This document shows positions 35,381 through 43,722 of a stretch of 64,000 bases of DNA, piece after piece. This stretch comes from Anaerocolumna sp. AGMB13025. Lineage in GTDB: Bacteria > Bacillota > Clostridia > Lachnospirales > Lachnospiraceae. Both the position numbers and the translations under genes were made by a program. Within the stretch, counting starts at the first letter, position 1. Each line of letters begins with the position of its first letter. The notes under the pieces were generated by a model. It made no database searches and was not told where the DNA came from. It was given only the letters and a program-made list of their open reading frames with translations. The DNA lies in NCBI RefSeq assembly GCF_029689925.1, contig NZ_CP121445.1:3394501-3458500 (forward strand), written 5' to 3'.

Positions 35381-36760
35381 CTAACCTTCCACAAAGGCAA
35401 ATTTATATAGCTGAATGGCACTTTTCCCATTGACCCTGACTATTTTAGGTGGTTTTGCATACTCAATGGTGATATGTTCACCTTCTTGGATATAGATTAA
35501 ACCTCTTTTTTGCATTTCCTTAAATAAACTGATTTTTCTACTGTCAGGGAATACTATATAAACAGCACTTTTTTCATCTATTTTGATTAATTCGTAAATA
35601 TCATAAGCTAATTGATCCAATTTGATATCAAAAGGCGGATCGCAGATTACCCTGTCAAATTTGTGGGTATATTTATTCTGGATATATTTTGTAAGTCCTT
35701 TGTTTAGATCATATTTCACATAGTTTAACCCCTTATTTTCCCGAAACCTGTTATCCCGTTCAAAAAGTACAACCTTCCTTTTACTCTGGTAAGCATATTG
35801 TGCTATGGAAGGAGTAACCAGACATGCAGTATACCCCTCACACAGCAAAGCCAGCTCTTTGGTGGTTTCCTGTGAAAAGAAATATTGCAGATATTCCTGA
35901 TTCTGTTCCAGGTTAATGTATCCCTGGGAGTTCGTATAAGACAATTCTGCATAGGGAAATCTTAGTGAGTTTCTATGGGCATAGAGCCTGTCTATAACAT
36001 TATCATTCATCAATGCCAGTATATTCTTTCTTTGCAGCTCTTCATTATAAGTTTCCTTTTTCTTAACAAACCTTAGCCAAATCCATACATTCGGATGCCT
36101 TTCTGAACAAGTATACCCTTGAAAAGTGCCGTACTCAAGCAGTAACCCCAGATCATCAAATAAATTCCAAAACTTAAGTATCCAAGCCGGTTTGGCAAGG
36201 ATTATTAACCTGCCATTTTCTTTTAACCAATTACCGGCATTCATAATTGTTTTTTCAAAACGCTCCAATTCTATTCCTGCCTCAAAGAAATATCGGTTAT
36301 TCGGCATCATATCTTCACACCATTGCTCTTGATTTTCTTTATCCTCATGAAAGCAATTGGAAATTACAACATCAAAAGAATCAAGCCCCATTTCCTGGGG
36401 ATTATCTTCACCATAAAGGTAAACAGGCTGTCTGCTGCGATATCCTGCTAAGAGTTGTTTCGCAGTTTCCATCACAACAGGAAGGTTTTTATAATAATTA
36501 TTTTTCTTTTCCTGATATATTATCAATCTATCCGGTGTATAAATATAGGAAAGGATTATAACTGCCATATCCAGTTGTGAACCGGTTACTAGTATTTTAT
36601 CGGTTTCCAGGGTACATGCCATATTGCAAAACATTAAGGTTTCATATATATTACGGGTATCAGAACTGACCACCTCCATATTTTTCTGCCCAAGGGCCAA
36701 TTCCAGTGCACTGATTACATCTGCTTCGGCAGCATAATTCATGTTTGATTCTATTTTCAT
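35381..36760 (-). CDS. Two-domain predicted methyltransferase
   Basis: 459 residues from ATG 36760, eight bases after GGAGG. The N-terminal half has a Rossmann-like pattern without clear catalytic residues (FDVVISNCFHED near 135, then ENGRLIILAKPAW). The C-terminal half has the N6-adenine-type or lysine-type methyltransferase motif DRVICDPPFDIKL near residue 390, preceded by a motif-I-like region (TACLVTPSIAQYAYQ and KVVLFERDNRF). The layout is like tandem class I methyltransferases in which one half is degenerate. RNA, DNA or protein could be the target; no partner gene is present. Confidence 0.6.
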   Translation of the reverse strand: MKIESNMNYAAEADVISALELALGQKNMEVVSSDTRNIYETLMFCNMACTLETDKILVTGSQLDMAVIILSYIYTPDRLIIYQEKKNNYYKNLPVVMETAKQLLAGYRSRQPVYLYGEDNPQEMGLDSFDVVISNCFHEDKENQEQWCEDMMPNNRYFFEAGIELERFEKTIMNAGNWLKENGRLIILAKPAWILKFWNLFDDLGLLLEYGTFQGYTCSERHPNVWIWLRFVKKKETYNEELQRKNILALMNDNVIDRLYAHRNSLRFPYAELSYTNSQGYINLEQNQEYLQYFFSQETTKELALLCEGYTACLVTPSIAQYAYQSKRKVVLFERDNRFRENKGLNYVKYDLNKGLTKYIQNKYTHKFDRVICDPPFDIKLDQLAYDIYELIKIDEKSAVYIVFPDSRKISLFKEMQKRGLIYIQEGEHITIEYAKPPKIVRVNGKSAIQLYKFAFVEG

Positions 36761-37384
36761 AGTCAGGACCTCCAAATATTATTTGAGGCCTAACCATTAG
36801 ATTATAACTATAGAACAGTTCGGGTTCCTGCCCTTATTATCTTAAAACCATAACCTAATTTATTTACAAGGAAAGCCTGCAATACATACTTATTAATCCC
36901 ATAATAAAAAGATGAATAACTTTTATATTAGGTATCACCCTTGAGAATAAATGATTTAGTTAAGTTAATAATAAAGTTCCATACGCGGTATGCCTTTTAA
37001 TTACCACTTAAATTAACGGCATACTTTCATTTTTATACCCTTTGTATATCGCAAGTACCTTGCAATACAGCCACTAAAACAAGTTGAAGAAACATACTGT
37101 GGCTTCCTTTCCTTTATAAATTTTCTTCAACCTTTGATAGAATCACACTATGGTACTGCCATTTTGTGCAAACAATGTATGAATCCTGGTTATCATTTCC
37201 ATAATTTAGCTTTTTTAATATTTTAAATAATTTTGTAAAGAGGTCTTTCGGAAACCCCTCAGCGTTTCATTTAAATTCTTCTAGAATTCTTCGAGTGTAA
37301 AGATTCTTTCAAAACTATAAATTCTAAGATTATAAGTACCTGGAATGAATCCTTACCTTCATAGTTACAAATATAAGCTCCTAA
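36761..37384. other. Gene-free stretch with one extended hairpin
   Basis: No reading frame is convincing. GTATGCC (about 36991-36997) and GGCATAC (about 37019-37025) enclose a second stem TTAATT/AATTAA; on the + strand it is followed by TTTCATTTTTAT. It could end the ABC-F transcript imperfectly or belong to a lost gene. Promoter signals for the methyltransferase gene are likely in the 36780-36950 part but were not resolved. Confidence 0.4.
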
Positions 37385-38947
37385 TCATAGTTCGATTATC
37401 CGGTTTGCAATATGGTAACCAAACCTCTCATCGTGTTCAACAAAAACAATGGTAGGGGTATAGATTAGTATGGCTTTTTCTAACTGTTCCCTAAAATATA
37501 CATCCGTGAAATTTAAGGGTTCATCCAGAAGCAGCAGTTGATTCTCCCCTGCCAGGGCTCTGGCTATATCCGCTTTCTTTCGTTCACCGCTGCTCAAGGT
37601 CTCAAAGGGTCTGCTAAAGGTATCTGCCTCCACATCCAGACAGGCACATAACTCTCTCCATCTGTCGTTAAACTTGTCATTATAGTCAGCCTGGAGGAAT
37701 TTGGTTCCGAATTCCGGTTCCTGATAGCTTTCTGAAATGATCAGATTTTCACTGTAGGAAATCTGATCGGACGGTAACTGTCCGCCGATCAGCTTAAGCA
37801 GTGTACTTTTACCGCTTCCGTTTCGTCCACGTATCCAGATTCTGTCACCGGAATTAATCTGAAGAGAAAAGTCCTTCAATAAAGCTACCCCGTCATATCC
37901 AAAGGTTATGTTATCAATGGTAACTAACTGAAAACTTTCGTGATTATTCTGATTAACAACCAGCTCCTTTGCCACTTCATAATTTTTAAGTAGCTGTTTC
38001 TTCTCCCTAATATTATTCTGCACGGCAAGTTCAGAGGCTTTTGCCTGGCGCATGAACTTGGCGGCTCTTGAACTGTTGCCCCGGTTATTGGTAGCATAAG
38101 GATTTTTTTCTTTTTCAGCTATAGCTGCCCAATTTCGATTGGTTACCGCTCTTTTCTCCAGATTAAGTATCTCTTTCTCAAGTCTGGCTTTTGTCCGGAA
38201 CTCAAATAGTTCGCATTTATCTTTATTATCCTTCCAATCAGAATAATTACCTTTTGTCAGGGTAATATCCGCTTTATTAATAGCCAGAATATGATCGGTC
38301 ACCTCATCCAGAAACTGACGGTCATGGGATACCAGGATAAATCCTTTTTTTTGCTTAAGATATCCCGACAAAGTCCCCTTACCTGCAAGATCCAGGTGAT
38401 TGGTAGGCTCATCCAGCAAAACAAACGTATTCTTTCTTAAAAACAGAGAAATAATCAGCATTTTCGTCCTTTCTCCACCAGAAAGAAGATTAAAATCCCG
38501 CGCTAAAAGTTCTTCCGGTAAATCCATTTGATGGAGTTCCTTTTTTATCCTGCTCTCCATTTCATATCCGTCAGCTTGTATATACGTTTCCAATATATTC
38601 TGATATAAGTCAAAGAACTTTTCCTCATTTCGATTCAGGATTTCGTCCATCTTGTCTTCCATACTTTTCAGATTCCCGATATTTTCTTTTATAACATCTA
38701 AGGTTCTTGTATAAGTAGTTTGATAAGGATAAGGAAAATATTCTGTACGGACAGAGGTTTTAATCACTCCTCTATCCGGTATCAACTCTCCCTGCAGCAG
38801 TCTTAAAAAGGTAGTCTTACCCCGTCCATTCCGCCCGATCAGTCCCAGCCGCCAATCTGTATCCAGAATAAGATTAACACCGGAAAAGATTGGTTTAAAA
38901 TAATCTGTATAATGATAATGCATTTCATTCATAATAATTTTCGACAT
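37385..38947 (-). CDS. ABC-F ribosomal-protection-type ATPase (Lsa/CplR-like)
   Basis: 520 residues with two ATP-binding domains and no membrane segments. Walker A motifs GRNGRGKTT (near 38) and GRNGSGKST (near 340); signatures LSGGERTK and LSSGERKK; Walker B VLLDEPTNHLD in the first half and LLLDEPLNF in the second. The inter-domain linker (about 235-315) is long and charged, as in antibiotic-resistance ABC-F proteins acting on lincosamides, streptogramin A and pleuromutilins. The N-terminus WRLGLIGRNGRGKTTFLRLL is Lsa-like. GGAGGCTG precedes ATG 38947, and the upstream leader looks regulatory. Confidence 0.88.
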   Translation of the reverse strand: MSKIIMNEMHYHYTDYFKPIFSGVNLILDTDWRLGLIGRNGRGKTTFLRLLQGELIPDRGVIKTSVRTEYFPYPYQTTYTRTLDVIKENIGNLKSMEDKMDEILNRNEEKFFDLYQNILETYIQADGYEMESRIKKELHQMDLPEELLARDFNLLSGGERTKMLIISLFLRKNTFVLLDEPTNHLDLAGKGTLSGYLKQKKGFILVSHDRQFLDEVTDHILAINKADITLTKGNYSDWKDNKDKCELFEFRTKARLEKEILNLEKRAVTNRNWAAIAEKEKNPYATNNRGNSSRAAKFMRQAKASELAVQNNIREKKQLLKNYEVAKELVVNQNNHESFQLVTIDNITFGYDGVALLKDFSLQINSGDRIWIRGRNGSGKSTLLKLIGGQLPSDQISYSENLIISESYQEPEFGTKFLQADYNDKFNDRWRELCACLDVEADTFSRPFETLSSGERKKADIARALAGENQLLLLDEPLNFTDVYFREQLEKAILIYTPTIVFVEHDERFGYHIANRIIEL

Positions 38948-38966
38948 AAACAGCCTCCTATTCTTC

Positions 38967-39066
38967 CCGGCAGCTATTACGACGAAAACGTCGTTTCATA
39001 CGCCGGTTTAACCCAAATATACTTTGCTACGTAATTTAAAAATCCACATATCTGCAACCTCCTCTC
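38967..39066 (-). promoter_or_regulatory. Leader peptide and hairpins upstream of the ABC-F gene
   Basis: On the minus strand a perfect ribosome site (AGGAGG) precedes a 13-codon frame at 39049-39008 (MWIFKLRSKVYLG). Right after it a composite hairpin, CCGGC/GCCGG outer (39006-39002 with 38971-38967) and ACGACG/CGTCGT inner (38994-38979), ends ten bases before the ABC-F ribosome site. This is the layout of antibiotic-induced attenuation by ribosome stalling. A run of seven T lies just upstream (39080-39074). Confidence 0.55.
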
Positions 39067-39427
39067 TATATGCATAAAAAAAGAGCCCAGAAATATACTT
39101 GGACATAAAAATAGATTCATAATACAAGGAAAGTACAGAAATAAGCCTTCATCCCCTGGATTAATGGCTTATAAACTCTGTATTCATCGCATCTGAATCA
39201 TTATTTTCGAATCCTCATTATATTCATGACCTCTTATTGGTAAAATTAGTAGAACTCTCTTTTACTATACTTCCAGTTTAATCAACTGTCAAATGTTTTT
39301 CGTAATTATAATTTTCATTACGTACTATTACCATTTTGCACTGCTTCTATTTCCTACATTTTGAACTGCTTCTATTTTGAACTATTTCTATTTCCTACTG
39401 TTCATCAGTTTTTTACGGCTGCTTCAC

Positions 39428-39577
39428 TTACTTGCCCTGCTTATCCTGAAACTTATGATTAGCGGAGGAGGGAGCCGGTACACCGCTTACATAATTGCGG
39501 GTACCATAAACCGTCTTATTTTCATCTTTAATAGAATTTTTACTGCCATTATTCTGCGGGTTTGATTTTGCCTTCAT
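39428..39577 (-). CDS. Small hydrophilic protein, 49 residues
   Basis: The ATG at 39577 has a perfect ribosome site (GGAGG) eight bases upstream. The product is polar and Asn/Ser/Lys-rich, e.g. KSNPQNNGSKNSIKDENK, with a short patterned middle (VYGTRNYVSGVPAPSS), and has no membrane segment. It recalls the many small, poorly known acid-soluble or coat-associated proteins of clostridia, but no family match is claimed. A + strand frame over the same bases has no ribosome site and is rejected. Confidence 0.6.
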   Translation of the reverse strand: MKAKSNPQNNGSKNSIKDENKTVYGTRNYVSGVPAPSSANHKFQDKQGK

Positions 39578-39754
39578 TGCTTGAACCTCCATTTATATTA
39601 ATATTCTTTTCTTATTATGTACAATTGAAAATAACCTATACATAGTTAACATATCGCTACGGTATGAAATTTCATTGCTATTTTAAGACTGTCTGTATAT
39701 AATAGATACATTAACTAAAATAGCCTTATAAAAATGAATGGCAAGGAGATGAAA

Positions 39755-41158
39755 ATGATACTTAAATACGCCTTAAAAGAATCCGTTGATACAAAAAAGA
39801 AAGTACTTCTTTTAGTTCTATCGGTTGTAATCCTATTAATTGGGATTCTTTCTTACCTAGTTTTAATAAAGGATACCACTCCGTCTTCTGAGCATAAATC
39901 CGATAAGGATCTGACTTTTTTTGTTGCTTCGGATATCCATTATTTATCAGATAAACTAACCGATCATGGAGCAGCCTATGAAAAGTTTGTTACTACCGGT
40001 GACGGAAAGGTATTAAAATATATTGATAGCATCATGGATGCCTTTGTCTACGATATAAAAAAGGAGAAACCGGATATTCTTATAGTCAGTGGTGACTTGA
40101 CTACGAACGGCGAAAAAGCCAGTCACCTGGATCTGGCGGAAAAGTTTAAAACCATTGAAGAAAATGGTACCCAGGTTTTAGTCGTACCAGGCAATCATGA
40201 TATATATAATCCCTTTGCAAGATCCTTTCAAGGTGATAAGCAGTATTTTGCAGATTACATCAGTGATAAGGATTTCAGTGAAATATATGGACCTTATGGA
40301 TATGATAACGCTCTTTCAAGGGATGAGAATTCTTTAAGTTATCTGGCTGCTCCGTCCGATAAATTATGGCTGCTTATGCTGGATTCCAATAAGTATATGG
40401 ATAATATCACCGTAGGTGTGCCCTCCGCCGACGGTCTGCTAAAAAAGGGTACCCAGGATTGGATTAAAAACTGCTTAAACGCTGCAAAAGAAAAGGAAGC
40501 CAATGTAGTAGTCGTCATGCACCATAATATATTAAACCACAGTGAAGTAATCAGAGAAGGTTATACGCTAAATAACAGCGGTCAGGCGTTAATCCTTCTA
40601 AAAGATTATCCGGTTAATTTAGTACTCAGCGGGCATATTCATGTTCAGGATATCAGTTCTGACCTAAAAAGTCCTGACCCACTGTATGATATAGCCTCCG
40701 GTGCTTTATCTGTATATCCGCACCTGTATGGTGTAATAAACTATTCGGCAGCCAATAACACCCTTAACTACCATACCCAAAGTGTGGAGGTAGACTCCTG
40801 GGCTAAAATCAAACATATTAAAGATAAAAATCTCCTGAATTTTAATACATATTCCAAGGATTATTTCGGCAAAGTTTCCTATAACCGAACCTATAAATCT
40901 CTGATTGATTCTGGCTATGCCGATAAACAGGCACAACTGATGGCAGATACGATAAGAACACTGAATTTAAGATACTTTTCCGGAACGGAGAACTTAAATG
41001 CAACGGAGGTTAAGAACTCGGAAGGTTATAAACTATGGCTTGATTCTCCTGACAGTTTTCGTAAATTTTATATTGAAAGCATTGTAACAGACAATAATAC
41101 TGATGATAACCGGCTAACGATTCAATTACCGCAAATAAACAAAGCTCCTTCCAATTAG
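39755..41158 (+). CDS. Membrane-anchored metallophosphoesterase
   Basis: 467 residues from the third in-frame ATG (39755), six bases after AAGGAG; earlier ATGs at 39734 and 39749 overlap the site. A membrane segment at about residues 18-40 is followed by an outside calcineurin-like phosphoesterase: FFVASDIHYLSD, VSGDLTTNGEKASH, VVPGNHDIYNP, VVVMHHNIL and LSGHIHVQDI give the full set of metal ligands. The C-terminal 130 residues are a helical extension. Substrates may be nucleotides or wall-linked phosphodiesters. It is a single-gene unit. Confidence 0.88.
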   Translation: MILKYALKESVDTKKKVLLLVLSVVILLIGILSYLVLIKDTTPSSEHKSDKDLTFFVASDIHYLSDKLTDHGAAYEKFVTTGDGKVLKYIDSIMDAFVYDIKKEKPDILIVSGDLTTNGEKASHLDLAEKFKTIEENGTQVLVVPGNHDIYNPFARSFQGDKQYFADYISDKDFSEIYGPYGYDNALSRDENSLSYLAAPSDKLWLLMLDSNKYMDNITVGVPSADGLLKKGTQDWIKNCLNAAKEKEANVVVVMHHNILNHSEVIREGYTLNNSGQALILLKDYPVNLVLSGHIHVQDISSDLKSPDPLYDIASGALSVYPHLYGVINYSAANNTLNYHTQSVEVDSWAKIKHIKDKNLLNFNTYSKDYFGKVSYNRTYKSLIDSGYADKQAQLMADTIRTLNLRYFSGTENLNATEVKNSEGYKLWLDSPDSFRKFYIESIVTDNNTDDNRLTIQLPQINKAPSN

Positions 41159-41370
41159 ATCATTTATTAAAAACATGCCTATTCCGATAGTGCTTATATT
41201 ATTACCTATTTGCTTTACTTATTCATTTAATACCGCCCTCTTCCTGCATGGCTACCGCATGAATTTACTTTAAGTTTACCTGTATTTAACAGAACCTGCA
41301 TAGCACACAAAACCGTCAGGTGATATGTTATATATGTAAGAGAAACTATTCAGGTAAAGAGGTGAGGAAT

Positions 41371-41502
41371 ATGACCATGTTCTATGTTGTAGTACTTTTA
41401 TTATTAACACTGTTCATTGGAAGTTCCTGGTATATACATGAAAAAAGAACTGGAAACAGATATGTCGATTCCTATATCTGGTTTGTGAAACTTCTAAAAT
41501 AA
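41371..41502 (+). CDS. Small single-pass membrane protein, 43 residues
   Basis: ATG 41371 follows GAGGTGAGG at good spacing. Residues 3-20 are a strong hydrophobic helix (MFYVVVLLLLTLFIGSSWY) and the rest is a short basic cytoplasmic tail (HEKRTGNRYVDSY). A clear hairpin follows the stop. Family not recognised; such small membrane proteins often regulate transporters. Confidence 0.6.
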   Translation: MTMFYVVVLLLLTLFIGSSWYIHEKRTGNRYVDSYIWFVKLLK

Positions 41503-41508
41503 AATACT

Positions 41509-41564
41509 AATAATTATGCTGCTTTCCTATTTCAGTTTAAGATCTGTAAAGCAGCATAATTATT
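41509..41564 (+). terminator. Long hairpin after the small membrane gene
   Basis: AATAATTATGCTGCTTT (41509-41525) and its complement (41548-41564) form a 17-bp stem with a 22-base loop. There is no T tract on the + strand; on the minus strand TAGTATTTTATTTT follows, so it may work in both directions. Confidence 0.6.
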
Positions 41565-41571
41565 GGGGGTA

Positions 41572-41603
41572 CAAAAAAACAAGGGCAGTTTATTACCCTT
41601 GTT
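41572..41603 (-). terminator. Rho-independent terminator of the MFS gene
   Basis: On the minus strand AACAAGGG and CCCTTGTT form an 8-bp stem with a 10-base loop followed by seven T, 18 bases beyond the MFS stop. Confidence 0.85.
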
Positions 41604-41620
41604 ATCTTATACTAATTAGT

Positions 41621-42916
41621 TTAATTCTCATCTAACCGTTTCATATCTTTATTCATTCTGAATACAAAGCATCCAAGAACACCTGCTGCGGCAATACAAA
41701 GATAAAGCAACGCAATTCCGCTTCCGTTTCCACTACCGACAACTTTTTCAAAAAATAACTTACCTGCCGATACCCGGTGCATATATGGTTCAAACACGTT
41801 ATCCGCCAGAAAACCGGCCGTTAAATTACCAAGGGGTATGGAAGTATACTGCAGGGTATTGCGTGCCGAAAATACTCTTCCCTGCATTGTAAGCGGTATT
41901 TTAGTCCTCATGATATATTCAACATTAGCTATTAATAAGGGAATTAGTATATTTCCCGCAAATACAGCGAAGGTCCAGACATAAAAATTGCGTCCGATTC
42001 CCAGTAAAGCATTGCAGATCAGAAAGGAAAATGTCATAATATTTAATATCAGTGGCACTCTTTTTGTTACCGGACGAAGCCTTGTTACAAGGATACTTCC
42101 GACTAAACCGGCAATTCCTACTGTACTGGTTACTATCCCCAACTGTACATCATTATCACCGCTTCTGGACAAAATCATTGGTGATAGAATGGAATTATAG
42201 ACAGCTGCGATGAAATTTACAAAAGCCATAAACATGATAAGACTATGAATATCTTTTTTGCTGAATATATACTGTATTCCCAACCTGCATTTGCTTATTA
42301 TGGATTCTGATGTATCAACGGTCTTATATACCTTCGGAATACTTACACAAACAAGTAAGGTTATCAGTGAAAAGAAAAAAGTCGAAAGGTCAATTAAGAT
42401 TACAATTTTTAATCCAAAAAATGCATATAGGGAAGTAGCTGCCACAGGAGCGAATATTCCAGTAAAGGAATTAAAAAATGACCTTAATCCGCTGGTTTTC
42501 ATTAGATTCTCTCTGGACACAATGAACGAAACTGCCACCTCAGAAGCCGGATTCTGAAAGGAATCCATGATACCCAGCATAAAATTAATCAGGTAAAGGT
42601 ATTCCACCTTAAGGGAATGAGCAGACATCAGTATTAATACGCCAAAGGAAAACATGGCGGCTACCGTATCGGAAACCATCATGATTTTTTTCTTATTCCA
42701 GCTGTCACTGATGCTTCCTGCTATAAAACTAAGAAGTACCTCTGGAAATAAATAACATACCGAAAGTAAGGAAGTAGATAAAACCGACCCGCTTTCTTTA
42801 TATGCCCATAAAACCAAGCCGAAGCTCGTCATTTTGCTGCCAAACTGGGATACAAATTGTCCCGTTGCAAACCAATAAAAATTCTTAAATTCGTTATTAT
42901 TATTTTTTATATTCAT
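41621..42916 (-). CDS. MFS transporter
   Basis: 431 residues from ATG 42916 (AAAGGAG upstream; a longer frame from TTG 42937 covers that site). Twelve membrane segments; FWYFATGQFVSQFG-like opening (FYWFATGQFVSQFGSKMTSF) and GSISDSWNKKKIMMVSD, the motif A loop between segments 2 and 3. This is the MFS_3/enterobactin-exporter-like group common near macrolide or lantibiotic determinants. Possible drug exporter; substrate unknown. An inverted repeat lies in its leader. Confidence 0.88.
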   Translation of the reverse strand: MNIKNNNNEFKNFYWFATGQFVSQFGSKMTSFGLVLWAYKESGSVLSTSLLSVCYLFPEVLLSFIAGSISDSWNKKKIMMVSDTVAAMFSFGVLILMSAHSLKVEYLYLINFMLGIMDSFQNPASEVAVSFIVSRENLMKTSGLRSFFNSFTGIFAPVAATSLYAFFGLKIVILIDLSTFFFSLITLLVCVSIPKVYKTVDTSESIISKCRLGIQYIFSKKDIHSLIMFMAFVNFIAAVYNSILSPMILSRSGDNDVQLGIVTSTVGIAGLVGSILVTRLRPVTKRVPLILNIMTFSFLICNALLGIGRNFYVWTFAVFAGNILIPLLIANVEYIMRTKIPLTMQGRVFSARNTLQYTSIPLGNLTAGFLADNVFEPYMHRVSAGKLFFEKVVGSGNGSGIALLYLCIAAAGVLGCFVFRMNKDMKRLDEN

Positions 42917-43242
42917 TTTAACTTTACTCCTTTTCAATGTATAATTGAAAATGCAAAGTCAAAACGAGATAGGATAAAACAGAATGTTACTCCATGCAAT
43001 CTCTATCTACTTGACTTTGCATGGAGCTGATACAACGCAGTTTTTCATTGACCGTTTCATTTAATGATTCCTCCCGGTAGTATTATTGTAATATTCCAGA
43101 TATCCATATCCATACGATCTATCGATTTCCCGGATAAAAGGATTTCCAGTCAGGTTACTTTAATTGAGACTCCAGTTTCTATACTTATATAAAACTATTA
43201 TACTATATTGTTTAATTTAACACAAAAGTTTTTTGGCAGAAT
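42917..43242. other. Leader of the MFS gene with inverted repeat
   Basis: TGCAAAGTCAA (42952-42962) and TTGACTTTGCA (43011-43021) are perfect 11-base inverted copies 36 bases upstream of the MFS start; the spacer has the weaker dyad GATAG/CTATC. This could be a repressor operator or an attenuator stem. The remainder up to 43242 shows no gene. Confidence 0.45.
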
Positions 43243-43608
43243 TTATATTTTTTTAACTGTTTTTGTTGCTATTACCGGGATATCCGTACCGGCTGCCTTT
43301 TCTAAGATAACATCACCTATGTGTACCGGTGCTTTTACAGTACAGGATTTTATTTCACGCAAGCATTCAAAGATTTTATTTTTGGGGATATCTGTTTTGG
43401 TTTTTACAGATACAAGGGGAGCCGTACCATCAAGGACTTTGACGGTTGTAGTTAGGATCCTGGTTGGATTTGATATTTCTTTCCTGGCATAATCATCTCC
43501 AATCCTGCAGTTATTCCCGCTGATACAAGAAATTAGTCCATTCTCCCATTCAACAGAAAGCATGCAGCCTAACGGACAGCCGATACAGATTAATTCCTTC
43601 TTTTCCAT
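43243..43608 (-). CDS. DUF1667 protein of glycerol-3-phosphate oxidation
   Basis: 121 residues. The N-terminus ELICIGCPLGCMLSV carries C-x2-C-x3-C and a later Cys follows in GNNCRIGDDYA, a probable iron-sulfur or zinc site. The middle NPTRILTTTVKV and the end APVHIGDVIL are typical of DUF1667. In many anaerobes this small protein is encoded with GlpA-like and FAD-dependent oxidoreductase genes and is thought to pass electrons from glycerol-3-phosphate oxidation. It is the third gene of that unit here. AGGAGG precedes the start. Confidence 0.88.
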   Translation of the reverse strand: MEKKELICIGCPLGCMLSVEWENGLISCISGNNCRIGDDYARKEISNPTRILTTTVKVLDGTAPLVSVKTKTDIPKNKIFECLREIKSCTVKAPVHIGDVILEKAAGTDIPVIATKTVKKI

Positions 43609-43722
43609 TCTATCCTCCTGATTATAATCCTAAGATATTTTTAGAATTATATAATTTATGATTCGAGTGTCAATTCATCTGCAAATAATAGTATTTACAA
43701 GATAATTTCAGCGGTAATTGTC

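Noticed and set aside
39074-39095. Rho-independent terminator upstream of the ABC-F leader peptide
   Set aside because: A run of seven T follows GGGCTC on the minus strand, but no convincing partner for a stem was found just upstream.
39377-39565. 62-codon + strand hydrophobic reading frame
   Set aside because: No ribosome site, low-complexity Leu/Ile/Phe composition, and it runs antisense to the better supported 49-residue minus-strand gene.
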